Shown here: one piece after another, positions 1 through 7,669 of the stretch
How positions within the stretch are numbered: position 1 is the stretch's first letter
Layout: each line of letters starts with the position of its first letter
NCBI GenBank assembly: GCA_009786045.1
Contig: WQTY01000051.1
Location: 937-9,751 of the forward strand
DNA: 8,815 nt
Direction of reading: 5' to 3'
Origin: Pseudomonadota bacterium
GTDB taxonomy: Bacteria > Myxococcota_A > Bradymonadia > UBA4248
Translations under genes and position numbers: made by a program
Notes under the pieces: model-generated
Told to the model about the DNA's origin: nothing
Databases searched by the model: none
Seen by the model: the letters and a program-made list of their open reading frames with translations, nothing else

Positions 1-614
1 GTACCCCGGATGTTTCCCTGCTGCGTCATCAGCGTGTGGCACTCCATGCCGTCAAGCACGGTGGCGATGCCAAAATCGAACACCCTGATCTCAAACGGCG
101 GTGCCGTGTCAAAGATCATGATGTTGCCGGGTTTAATGTCCCGGTGAATGATGCCATGCTGATGGGAGACCTCCAGTGCCAGGAGCAGCTGGCGAATAAT
201 GCCAACAGCAAGCTCAATCGAGAGCGCACCATAGTCCCGGATGTATTTGTCTAAGGAGATGCCATCGACATATTCCAGCACCATGCAGGGAGAGCCATCG
301 AATGTTCCGTAGGCAAGGCACTGAACAATATGAATTTCTTTGAGAGAAGCAATCAGCCTGGCTTCACGATAGAAGCGTTTCTTTGCGATGTGCTGTTCTT
401 TCTCGTCCAGCGTGGGCGACATCGCGAGAACTTTGATGGCGACATGCAGGTTGTCAGATTTTCGCCAGCCCTCATAAACGATGGCACATCCGCCTCGCCC
501 GAGTTTATCGCCCGTTCGATAGTCGCCGGAGAGTTCACGCCCTACGGCTTCGTTTTCGCTGCTCCAGACACTCTCTTCTGGTACTGCCGGCTTGTTTGCG
601 TTATCGTTGACCAT
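1..614 (-). CDS. Hanks-type serine/threonine protein kinase, N-terminal part (runs off left edge)
   Basis: This is the first ~204 residues of a eukaryotic-like Ser/Thr kinase, which transfers the ATP gamma-phosphate to Ser/Thr of target proteins. Reading the minus strand from the ATG at 614-612, I see a ~30-residue acidic leader, the glycine loop LGRGGCAIVYEG (residues 38-49), the ATP-binding lysine in VAIK (K61), the helix-C glutamate (E84 in REA), the catalytic loop HRDIKPGN (157-164) and the magnesium-binding DFG (180-182). The window ends in the activation segment at IRGT, just before the usual P-x-Y-M-x-P-E, so the C-lobe and any sensor or membrane domain are unseen. All visible catalytic residues are intact, so it should be active. 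A GGAG at 628-625 lies 10 nt before the ATG and supports this start. It is transcribed divergently from the FG-GAP lipoprotein gene. Its substrate cannot be told from the sequence. Confidence 0.95.
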   Translation of the reverse strand, partial: MVNDNANKPAVPEESVWSSENEAVGRELSGDYRTGDKLGRGGCAIVYEGWRKSDNLHVAIKVLAMSPTLDEKEQHIAKKRFYREARLIASLKEIHIVQCLAYGTFDGSPCMVLEYVDGISLDKYIRDYGALSIELAVGIIRQLLLALEVSHQHGIIHRDIKPGNIMIFDTAPPFEIRVFDFGIATVLDGMECHTLMTQQGNIRG

Positions 615-630
615 CGTGCAACCGCTCCAT

Positions 631-657
631 AAAACGCTGCGAAGGCTAGCGTTTTTT
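631..657 (-). promoter_or_regulatory. Hairpin in the kinase 5' leader
   Basis: An 8-bp perfect stem, AAAACGCT (631-638) with AGCGTTTT (648-655), encloses a 9-nt loop and lies 17 bp upstream of the kinase start codon. Read on the plus strand it is followed by a run of six T (652-657), so it could stop plus-strand transcription coming out of the kinase gene as antisense. Read on the minus strand it would sit in the kinase mRNA leader just before the ribosome binding site, with only four T. The stem is A/T-rich at its base and its role is uncertain. Confidence 0.35.
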
Positions 658-790
658 AGTGGGCATAACAACACTTTTAGTGAGCTCAGTGAGGATGCCT
701 GAGAAAGCGATTCCTGGATCAGAGCCAATTTTAATGGCCATTTGGATAGGGTAAGAGGCATGCTCTCGCCGCAAAATGGTGCATTGCTAT

Positions 791-818
791 TTCATCGGGT
801 TCGGAGTCGTGGTAGAAT
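791..818 (+). promoter_or_regulatory. Candidate sigma-70-type promoter of the FG-GAP lipoprotein gene
   Basis: TAGAAT at 813-818 matches the -10 consensus at five of six positions. TTCATC at 791-796 is a weak -35 (three of six), with a 16-bp spacer. Transcription would begin near 825, giving a leader of about 45 nt before the ATG at 871. The -10 is good but the -35 is poor, so the element could depend on an activator or be misassigned. Confidence 0.35.
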
Positions 819-870
819 AGCCCCCCGATTGGCATGATTTGGGTAGGGTGAGGTTTACAGGAGAAACGAA

Positions 871-3800
871 ATGAAGAAAAGAATCAGTCTCTTCCTTTGT
901 GTGGCAGTCGCTGCGTTATCGGGTTGTTCCGACGACAGCGTTTTTCAGGATCAATGTCTTGATGAGGCAGGTTGTTCGTCCGTTTCGCAAGCCTTTCTGC
1001 CGCGTAATTTTGGTGTCATTGGCGGTTTGCCATGGGATGTGAGGCACACGATTGCGCCGGGCGCTCCGACGTCAGACTTTGGTCACGGCCGCAGTATTGC
1101 CCTGGGAGATATCAACGGCGATGGCAATATTGATCTTGTGGTGGGCGAGACAGCGCTGACTTCAAGGGGCAAGGTGAATGTGTATTGGGGCAGGAATGGC
1201 GCATTCTCGCCCGACTCCATGCTGGAGCTGACGTCGGGGTATACCTCTGTCGATGCCTTTGGCATGACCGTGCTGACTGGGAAGTTTTGTGATGTCGCGG
1301 GTGCAAGGGGTGATCTTGTTCTTGTGGCAGCACCCGGCGTGAATAATTACACGGGTGCTATCATGGGCTATTATTTCAACGTGCGGATGTTGAAGTTTAA
1401 GCAGCTCAACGGGCCCAAGGCTTTCGAGATGGTTGGTGCCAAGATGGCGGTTGGCGATGTCAACGGCGATGGCAAGAGCGATTTGGTGTATGTTGCCACG
1501 CCGCTGGATCCGGCCACGGGAGAGTGGGGTTTGCCGTATGTTGGTGTTGTGCTGGACTTCTGTGCCCGGGCCGATGGCGGGATTGCGCCGGATCTTGTGT
1601 ATCATGGTTCGGACAGTGAGAAAGATTTTGGTTCTGCCCTCTATTTGGCGGATGTCGATAACCTGGGCAAGGATCAGATCATTGTCGTAGAGAGCCTTTA
1701 CAGCACGCATGATTTGGTACCCGATGGTGCGGTGCATTTTCTCCATGTTGAGGGTGGGGCTATCGTGCCATCACGTCCTATGCTTGTTGGTGACAAGGGC
1801 TCCATAGGATCTGTTGGATTCCTTGATATCAACGGCGATGGCCTTCTTGATATTGTTGTTGGCGAGCCGATGTATCAGACCTCAAGGAAGAGGGAGGGGC
1901 GCGTACTGGTGTACGAAAACCCGGGCAAAGGTCTGCCTTTTGATGTCAGTGCGCCGCGCTTTACCGTGTATTCAGATCGCAGCCATGCCAGGTTTGGATC
2001 CAGTGTGCTGGTTCAGGATATCACGGGAGACGGTGTACCCGATCTGGTGGTGGGTGCACCCGGATGGCGAGACGATGGCATGGATCGAGCCCAGGGCTAT
2101 GTCTATGTTTTCCTTGGCACTAAGGATGGATCGGTATTCAGCGATCGCCCCTATTGGACATACATCTCGAATGTTGCCACGAGCCTCAACGATGATTTCG
2201 GTCGTACGCTGGCGGTAGGTGATGTTGACAAGAAGGGATGGCTTGATATCGTCGTGGGTTCGCCGGGTGCAAGCACATCTGCTGCTCTGCGCGATCACGG
2301 AAGGGTGGATCTCTTTCTCTCTTCCACGACCCCCTGCTACCGTGCGGAGGGTTGCCTCATGGACGAAGTCTGTTACAAAGCAGGCGAGGCCTCGGAAGCG
2401 TCCAGGTGTCTCGTTTGCGATCCGACGCGGGCCAACTTCGAGTGGAGTGATCTGGTGTGCGGAGATATCGCGATACCCTGCAGGGTGGCCAATGCGTGCC
2501 AGCCCGACACGGGGTGCAGCTATAGCCCTGCCCCGGATGGCACCTCTTGTGGCACGGTATCCTGCAGCGCCAATGCCCTGACGCATAGCATGTGTCAGAG
2601 TGGTGCCTGTGAGACCAGTGTGATCGACTGTGGCTTCTATAGCTGCTCGCCCGAGCTGCTCAGCTGCATGGCGAGCTGTTCGAGTGACCTGGATTGCTAC
2701 ATCGGCGTGTGCACTGCCGAGGGTCAGTGTGCCATTCCAAATGTGCCTCCTGTCATTGTGCTTGATTACCCGTCGAGCGTGAAACATTTGGAATTTGTCA
2801 CGATCGATGCTTCGGCAAGTTACGATCCGGATTCTGATCCCATTACTTTCAAATGGACTGTCCTGGTGGGAGATATCCTGCTTGATACGGAAACTGTTGG
2901 CATGGCGTCTTTTGTCGCGCCAGAGGCCGACGGCTATGTGAGAGTGTTGCTTGCAGTCAGTGATGACAAGGGGAATGAGGCGACTGAAACCATCAACATT
3001 GCAGTCTCTGACTCGGGCAATCATTTGCCCGTGATTGTGCTCAATGGCAGGTATCAGGTGTGGGCCGGGCATTCTGTGACATTGGATGCCAGTCTGACGA
3101 CCGATCCGGATGGCGATCCGCTGGCGTTTGCCTGGTCTTCGGCGACAGCAGATACGGCTTTGCTGTCAACGCTGACCGAGTCCAAAACAGTTTTTACAGC
3201 TCCGAATGATGCTGAGGTGGGCGCCGAGTTTGGCTATAAGCTTACCGTCTCAGATGGTCATTTTTCTGTCGATGCGGACACGGTTATTGAGATTGTCTCT
3301 TCCGACACATTGCCTGCTCCCGTCGTGACCTGGCCATTGAACCAGTCGACTGTTCTGAGCCCGCTGCTTATTCAGGGGACAGCTTTGGTCGATGCCGACG
3401 TGACTGTGCGCACGCAATCCAGGCTTTTGCTCTGCAGTGCAGCTGTCAAGAGCGGTCACTGGCAGTGTACGGCAAACCTTTCGCCCGGGGTGCATGTGTT
3501 AGAGGCGCTTCTGGTGGATGAAACAAGAATGTCCGATCCATCGTTGCCCGTTACTGTCACTGTCAGCGATGTGCCCTCTTACATTCCTGTTATCACTCAG
3601 CCCAAGAATAATGCCGTTGTCGGGACGCGGCCTGCCATTAGCGGCACCGTCGCAGCTCAGGATGGCACTGTTTCTGTTTGGAGTGTGGATGGCGACAGCC
3701 TGACACTGCTCTGTACGGCAAGTGTTGGTATTGCCAGCACCTGGACCTGCGTGCCGGGGACGCCGCTTGAGCACGATACGCGCTATACCATTCAGGCCGA

Positions 3801-4296
3801 CTGGCGGAATCAGTCTAACGAAAGTGACATGTCTGCGGCAGTGACTTTTGTGGTGGATGCGGCGATTGTTTCGAGCCTGTCCTTCATGTCGCCCGTGGAT
3901 GGGGCTCAGCTGGAATCTCATCTTCCTGTGATATTTGCCGGGAAGTCGGATCCCGGGGCGGTGGTTTCGGTCATTCTGGAGGGCGGAGATATTGTTTGTG
4001 CCACCATCACCAATGGCCTTGGTTTCTGGTACTGCAGTGATGTCTGGCTTAGCGTTGGCCAATACACAGCGACGGCAACAGCCGAATTCGAAGGCAATAT
4101 GAGCACTGTTTCTGTGGCGTTTGAAGTCATCGAAGCCTGCCCGAACTGCAATAATGATGGCGGCTTTGGTGTCAGGGGCGGATCTTGCAGCGCGGCCAAA
4201 ACGCAGGGAGGCGGTGCCTGGTGGATGGCGGGCTTTGGCCTTTTCTTCGGGTTGGCGATGATGCGGCGCCGAAAGGCAGTTAAGGCGACAAGTTAG
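871..4296 (+). CDS. Large surface lipoprotein: FG-GAP beta-propeller, PKD-like and Ig-like domains, MYXO-CTERM-like tail
   Basis: The 1141-residue product is probably an exported surface adhesin or cell-contact protein. It starts with a lipoprotein signal: MKKR, a hydrophobic stretch, then lipobox LSGC with the modified cysteine at residue 19. Residues ~65-485 hold seven integrin-alpha-like FG-GAP repeats, with Asp-rich calcium loops near 80 (DINGDGNIDLVVG), 196, 319, 383 and 451 and degenerate ones near 141 and 261. That is one full seven-bladed propeller. Residues 489-620 contain 20 cysteines. Two PKD/cadherin-like domains follow (~625-713, ~718-810, with DASASYDPDSDP and DASLTTDPDGDP), then three Ig-like domains (~815-900, 904-997, 1003-1088), each with a likely disulphide pair. 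The end (1090-1141) has GGSC, a hydrophobic helix and RRRK, like MYXO-CTERM signals. AGGAG at 859-863 lies 7 nt before the ATG. The gene stands alone, closed by a terminator. Its ligand is unknown. Confidence 0.93.
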   Translation: MKKRISLFLCVAVAALSGCSDDSVFQDQCLDEAGCSSVSQAFLPRNFGVIGGLPWDVRHTIAPGAPTSDFGHGRSIALGDINGDGNIDLVVGETALTSRGKVNVYWGRNGAFSPDSMLELTSGYTSVDAFGMTVLTGKFCDVAGARGDLVLVAAPGVNNYTGAIMGYYFNVRMLKFKQLNGPKAFEMVGAKMAVGDVNGDGKSDLVYVATPLDPATGEWGLPYVGVVLDFCARADGGIAPDLVYHGSDSEKDFGSALYLADVDNLGKDQIIVVESLYSTHDLVPDGAVHFLHVEGGAIVPSRPMLVGDKGSIGSVGFLDINGDGLLDIVVGEPMYQTSRKREGRVLVYENPGKGLPFDVSAPRFTVYSDRSHARFGSSVLVQDITGDGVPDLVVGAPGWRDDGMDRAQGYVYVFLGTKDGSVFSDRPYWTYISNVATSLNDDFGRTLAVGDVDKKGWLDIVVGSPGASTSAALRDHGRVDLFLSSTTPCYRAEGCLMDEVCYKAGEASEASRCLVCDPTRANFEWSDLVCGDIAIPCRVANACQPDTGCSYSPAPDGTSCGTVSCSANALTHSMCQSGACETSVIDCGFYSCSPELLSCMASCSSDLDCYIGVCTAEGQCAIPNVPPVIVLDYPSSVKHLEFVTIDASASYDPDSDPITFKWTVLVGDILLDTETVGMASFVAPEADGYVRVLLAVSDDKGNEATETINIAVSDSGNHLPVIVLNGRYQVWAGHSVTLDASLTTDPDGDPLAFAWSSATADTALLSTLTESKTVFTAPNDAEVGAEFGYKLTVSDGHFSVDADTVIEIVSSDTLPAPVVTWPLNQSTVLSPLLIQGTALVDADVTVRTQSRLLLCSAAVKSGHWQCTANLSPGVHVLEALLVDETRMSDPSLPVTVTVSDVPSYIPVITQPKNNAVVGTRPAISGTVAAQDGTVSVWSVDGDSLTLLCTASVGIASTWTCVPGTPLEHDTRYTIQADWRNQSNESDMSAAVTFVVDAAIVSSLSFMSPVDGAQLESHLPVIFAGKSDPGAVVSVILEGGDIVCATITNGLGFWYCSDVWLSVGQYTATATAEFEGNMSTVSVAFEVIEACPNCNNDGGFGVRGGSCSAAKTQGGGAWWMAGFGLFFGLAMMRRRKAVKATS

Positions 4297-4320
4297 CAAC
4301 AGTCACGGCGATTGATTTGC

Positions 4321-4351
4321 AGCCCCATGCACAGTGTGCATGGGGCTTTTT
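4321..4351 (+). terminator. Intrinsic (Rho-independent) terminator after the FG-GAP lipoprotein gene
   Basis: A perfect 12-bp stem, AGCCCCATGCAC (4321-4332) with GTGCATGGGGCT (4336-4347), has a 3-nt AGT loop and is followed directly by TTTTT (4347-4351). It begins 24 bp after the stop codon at 4294-4296. The geometry is textbook, and it separates the lipoprotein from the downstream exporter operon, which therefore needs its own promoter in 4352-4490. Confidence 0.93.
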
Positions 4352-4415
4352 CATGCGCTGCACTCTCGCCGAAGCGCATCCGTGACGAAAATAATGAATG
4401 AATTGCCACCTGCAT

Positions 4416-4447
4416 CGTTGGTAGCGCGGTTTTGTACGCTTCCAACG
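4416..4447. promoter_or_regulatory. Inverted repeat in the leader of the exporter operon (operator or RNA hairpin)
   Basis: CGTTGGTAGCG (4416-4426) and CGCTTCCAACG (4437-4447) are inverted repeats pairing at 10 of 11 positions, with one central T-T mismatch and a 10-nt spacer. The half-site centres are 21 bp apart, about two helical turns, as expected for a dimeric repressor binding one face of the DNA. Transcribed, it would form a stable stem-loop starting 75 nt before the exporter start codon. It has no following T-run, so it is not an intrinsic terminator. I could not identify a clear -35/-10 pair around it. Confidence 0.45.
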
Positions 4448-4490
4448 CCACCTCATTTGGAGCGCACCTGTCTTTGGATAAGGAAAAAAA

Positions 4491-7400
4491 ATGCAGGAAA
4501 AACAGAATGCTTCGATTCTCGGACGCGTGAGTCTGATCATTGCCGCGCCGGCACTTCGATGGGCATTGCCAATGCTGTTGCTCATTCTGGCTCTGACGGG
4601 TGCGCTCGTTAAGCCCGCCCTTGAGATTCAGAATGACGATGATGTCATCCGATTTCTGCCGCAGGACGATCCAAAGGTCGTCAAATTCATGGAGATCGGC
4701 GAGCGTTTTCATGGGCTTCAGATGGCAATTGTGGGCATCGAAGCCAGAAATGGCGACATCTTTACGCTTGAGCACCTTACGCTCCTTCGGCGTTATGCGC
4801 GTGAATTCAAGATGCTCGTGTGTACGGATATCGTCAATGGCGGTACGACGCAGTGTGTCAGCAATACGACGAGTTTTACGGAGATCAAGGATATTGCGCA
4901 GAGTGTCACGGGCAGGGGTGAAGAGGAGAGTTCGGTTCGGGATTTGGTGCCTGAATTGCCTTTGCTTGGGTCGCCTCAGGCCGCTGATCCGAGCCTTGCA
5001 GAAACCCTGGCCATGGTGCGTGAGCGATCCCTTTCGCTGGATCATGTTCGGGGTTTTTTGGTGAGCCCAGATGGTTCTTCTGCGGCAGTTTATGCGCAGA
5101 TCGATGATATGCGTGTCAGCGCAAAGGAGGCGGCAGATCAAATCCGCGACAGGCTCCTTGCGATTAATGCAGAGATGGGTGTGGATGTTGAGATTTTTTT
5201 CAGCGGTAGCCCATTCATTGGATCCTACTCGGCCGACCAGACGCGCCATGACATGATGAGGCTTTCGCCCTGGGTTTTTGCCATCATCCTTATTATCATC
5301 ACGGCGGCCAGCCGCAGTTTCCTGGCCTGTTTGATTGCACTTGTTAGTGTGGCGGTCAGCATCGTCTGGGTTCTCGGAGGTTTGTCGCTTGCGGGTATAC
5401 CGATGACGCTGGTTTCGACCTCTCTGCCCATCCTGCTGATTGCGCTTGGAAGTGCGTATTCGATCCATTTCCTGACATCGACGCTTTCCAACATTGACCA
5501 AGGGGTGTCGCGCCATGAGGCCGTGCGCCGTGCGCTCACGACGACGGGGCCGCCGATTATCGTTTGCGCACTGACCACGGCGGCGGGCTTTTTCTCATTC
5601 ATGTTTATGGATGTTGCCCCCATGGTTCAGTTTGGTCTGTCTATGGCCATATCGACATTGGTCGTGGGGTTGGTCACGTTCTGGGTCGTGTCAGTGACAT
5701 GTATCCTGTTTCCGCTTAAGCCCCGCAAGGGTGGCCGTGCGCCTGCCTGGGCGCTGCGCGGCATGCAGCGAGGTGCCGGGTTTGTGTATCGCCATGGGAG
5801 ACTGGCAGCTTTGGTGGTTGCGCTTGTGGTGGTCGCGAGCGTTTATGGTGCCACGCGAGTTGAGCCTCATAGCGATAACAGTTCGCTCTTTGCGCCGGGC
5901 AGTCCCCCGGTGGTTGCCGATGCGTTCATGAATGAGCGTTTTGGCGGGGCGAATTTTATTCAGACAGAGATCAGCGGAAACATTACCTCACCGCTTGTTT
6001 TGCGGCAGATCGAGCGCATGACAGCCTATGTCAATGCGCATCCCCGCATTGCCGGTGTGCAGTCTATCTCAGACATCATCGTGATGGTGGGCGGAACGAT
6101 GGGCGATGGCCGGCGTATTCCCCCGTCGCCGAAGCTTGCGGCCGCCCTTGCGGTGCTGGCTTATTCTGAAGATGCCAGTGTGGCAATGATGGCCGAAAAT
6201 ACCTGGCAGCATACCCTTATGCAGATTCGCGTGCGCGGTATGAACCTGAGCGAGGGTGCTGAGATTGCCGAAGCTCTGCAAAGCGTGATTGTGCCTCTGT
6301 CTGCAACGCGAATTGCCGTTCCCAGGGTTCACCTTAATGCACGGGCCATTCAGACAGAGCATGATGAAATGATTCAGCACCTGCAATGGATTCTGAGGAA
6401 GTATGAGCGAGAAGTGAGTCATGAGGTACTTCACAAAAGCCTCTTTGAGACGGAAACGGCGGTGAATCGCGATGAAATCCGCATCGTTCTCAACATCAAT
6501 CTTTTTGATGAAGAGGATGCCATGGTGTTTCTTGATGAAGCGCGGGCTGATCTGAATGAGGTGACAGATGCTGTGATGGCAGCCATCCAGGAAGGGCGGT
6601 ACAGTGAATCCTGGCTGGCAGACTTGGTGCGCGAATTGGCATTGCCGGAAGAGCTTGAAAATGAAGAAGGGTTTAATCTGGGCGTTCGTTATGTGCATAA
6701 CCAGATAGAGGATGCCAGCATTAAGAAGCTTCGCAGGGAGCGTGTCGCTGAAATTTTCAGAACTGTGGATATTACCGACGCGAGCGAAAAACTCACTGAG
6801 CTCGTCGAGAGTGCCATCTGGAGCCTCAGTGATGATGTGGTCTTTTTGCCAAAGGCTGATTTCCCGGAGCTTGCAGCGTTTGTGGTGGATGAGCAGTCGA
6901 TGGTGGTGGTTCCCTCGGGTTATCCCCTCATTTACAGCGCCATGAACGCATCGGTTGTTTACAATCAGAAAGTCAGCCTTGGGTTTTCTTTTGTGATGGT
7001 GCTCATCTGTTTAATATTCTTTACGCGCAGCATTCTTCTTGCGTTGATTGCCATGATTCCGGCTTCGCTGACAGTACTTCTGACTTTTGGGGTGATGGGT
7101 CTGGCTGGCATCAGCATGGATGTTGGCTCATCCATGATTGCGGCGATTTCGCTCAGCGTTGGTCTTGATTATGCATGCCATCTGATATGGAAGTTTGGGC
7201 GTCCCAGGCCGGATCAGGCTGAAGCTTCGGCAAACCGGATGCTGGCGAGTACGGGGTGGGGCATCGTGATTAACGCGCTTGAGGTGGGTATTGGCCTGAG
7301 CGTTCTTTACTTTGGCACGCTCCTGCCGATGCGCAATTTTGGTATTCTGACAGGGTTTGCCATGCTCATGAGTGCGGTTGTGTCGCTGATGCTCTTGCCG

Positions 7401-7649
7401 GGATTGCTCCGCTGGGCTTCGAAGTGGGTTAAGCCTGCGCCGGGGGGCATGCTTGAGCTTTCACCGGTTGGCGGTGCACTTTGTTGCCCTGGACACGATA
7501 CGGCAGGGCCGGAAACGCAGGTTTTGCCGGAAATAACCGCTTCGGATGAAGAAAGTGACGAAAGTCACGTTGATGAGAAATCGGAAGGATCGTCGGAAGG
7601 CGACATGCTGCCTGCATCCGATGTTACACAAGAAGCCGACAGTACGTAG
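4491..7649 (+). CDS. RND superfamily (MMPL-type) inner-membrane exporter
   Basis: A 1052-residue RND-fold transporter, predicted to use the proton gradient to move a hydrophobic molecule out of the inner membrane. It has two homologous halves and 12 predicted membrane helices: ~22-40, then five or six from 258 to 407 (sterol-sensing-domain-like), 436-454, and five from 829 to 972. Periplasmic loops lie at ~41-257 and ~455-828. Conserved motifs are GSAYSIHF in TM4 (residues 320-327) and GLDYACHLIW in TM10 (891-900). TM10 keeps the Asp-Tyr relay pair (D893, Y894), but TM4 has Ala322 before Tyr323. The second loop is much larger than the first and includes a charged, probably helical insert (~620-790). 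The C-terminal ~75 residues form a cytoplasmic Ser/Glu/Asp-rich tail. AAGGA at 4480-4484 lies 6 nt before the ATG. It is followed after 20 bp by a LolA-like gene. HpnN, BstA or MmpL-like lipid transporters are the nearest analogues; the substrate is unknown. Confidence 0.92.
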   Translation: MQEKQNASILGRVSLIIAAPALRWALPMLLLILALTGALVKPALEIQNDDDVIRFLPQDDPKVVKFMEIGERFHGLQMAIVGIEARNGDIFTLEHLTLLRRYAREFKMLVCTDIVNGGTTQCVSNTTSFTEIKDIAQSVTGRGEEESSVRDLVPELPLLGSPQAADPSLAETLAMVRERSLSLDHVRGFLVSPDGSSAAVYAQIDDMRVSAKEAADQIRDRLLAINAEMGVDVEIFFSGSPFIGSYSADQTRHDMMRLSPWVFAIILIIITAASRSFLACLIALVSVAVSIVWVLGGLSLAGIPMTLVSTSLPILLIALGSAYSIHFLTSTLSNIDQGVSRHEAVRRALTTTGPPIIVCALTTAAGFFSFMFMDVAPMVQFGLSMAISTLVVGLVTFWVVSVTCILFPLKPRKGGRAPAWALRGMQRGAGFVYRHGRLAALVVALVVVASVYGATRVEPHSDNSSLFAPGSPPVVADAFMNERFGGANFIQTEISGNITSPLVLRQIERMTAYVNAHPRIAGVQSISDIIVMVGGTMGDGRRIPPSPKLAAALAVLAYSEDASVAMMAENTWQHTLMQIRVRGMNLSEGAEIAEALQSVIVPLSATRIAVPRVHLNARAIQTEHDEMIQHLQWILRKYEREVSHEVLHKSLFETETAVNRDEIRIVLNINLFDEEDAMVFLDEARADLNEVTDAVMAAIQEGRYSESWLADLVRELALPEELENEEGFNLGVRYVHNQIEDASIKKLRRERVAEIFRTVDITDASEKLTELVESAIWSLSDDVVFLPKADFPELAAFVVDEQSMVVVPSGYPLIYSAMNASVVYNQKVSLGFSFVMVLICLIFFTRSILLALIAMIPASLTVLLTFGVMGLAGISMDVGSSMIAAISLSVGLDYACHLIWKFGRPRPDQAEASANRMLASTGWGIVINALEVGIGLSVLYFGTLLPMRNFGILTGFAMLMSAVVSLMLLPGLLRWASKWVKPAPGGMLELSPVGGALCCPGHDTAGPETQVLPEITASDEESDESHVDEKSEGSSEGDMLPASDVTQEADST

Positions 7650-7656
7650 GCCAGGT

Positions 7657-7662
7657 AAGGAG
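7657..7662 (+). promoter_or_regulatory. Ribosome binding site that fixes the start of the LolA-like gene
   Basis: AAGGAG lies 7 nt before the ATG at 7670. A longer reading from the in-frame TTG at 7664 would leave only 1 nt between this site and the start codon, so the ATG at 7670 is preferred. From there the protein begins MKFMKW, a normal signal-peptide n-region. Confidence 0.8.
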
Positions 7663-7669
7663 ATTGTTT

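Larger units (their letters stand above)
615..870. other. Divergent intergenic region between kinase and FG-GAP lipoprotein
   Basis: These 256 bp separate two divergently transcribed genes and must contain both their promoters. Visible elements are the hairpin next to the kinase start, a 10-bp palindrome AATGGCCATT at 733-742 that could be chance, the candidate -10 TAGAAT at 813-818, and a ribosome binding site AGGAG at 859-863 for the plus-strand gene. I found no open reading frame with a credible start and no RNA gene here. No convincing minus-strand promoter stood out. Confidence 0.6.

Noticed and set aside
330..632. A 100-codon plus-strand frame in the first 650 bp
   Set aside because: It is antisense to clear kinase motifs (VAIK, helix-C glutamate, glycine loop) and has no supporting start signals.
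830..845. A sigma-54-like -24 element (TGGCATG) before the lipoprotein gene
   Set aside because: The -24 half is good, but at the proper distance the -12 half reads GGGT instead of TTGC, so the essential GC is missing.
1972..3072. A 366-codon open frame on the minus strand inside the FG-GAP lipoprotein gene
   Set aside because: It is antisense to a strongly supported coding gene, its translation is a low-coherence His/Arg/Ile-rich sequence with no recognisable domain, and I see no ribosome binding site.
4293..5516. A 407-codon open frame on the minus strand overlapping the exporter start
   Set aside because: It runs across the strong terminator and antisense to conserved exporter motifs. 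Its Arg/Asn/Gln-rich translation resembles no family, which fits a shadow frame.
7664..7669. TTG at 7664 as the start of the LolA-like gene
   Set aside because: It leaves only 1 nt after the AAGGAG ribosome binding site, whereas the ATG at 7670 has a 7-nt spacing and gives a normal signal peptide.
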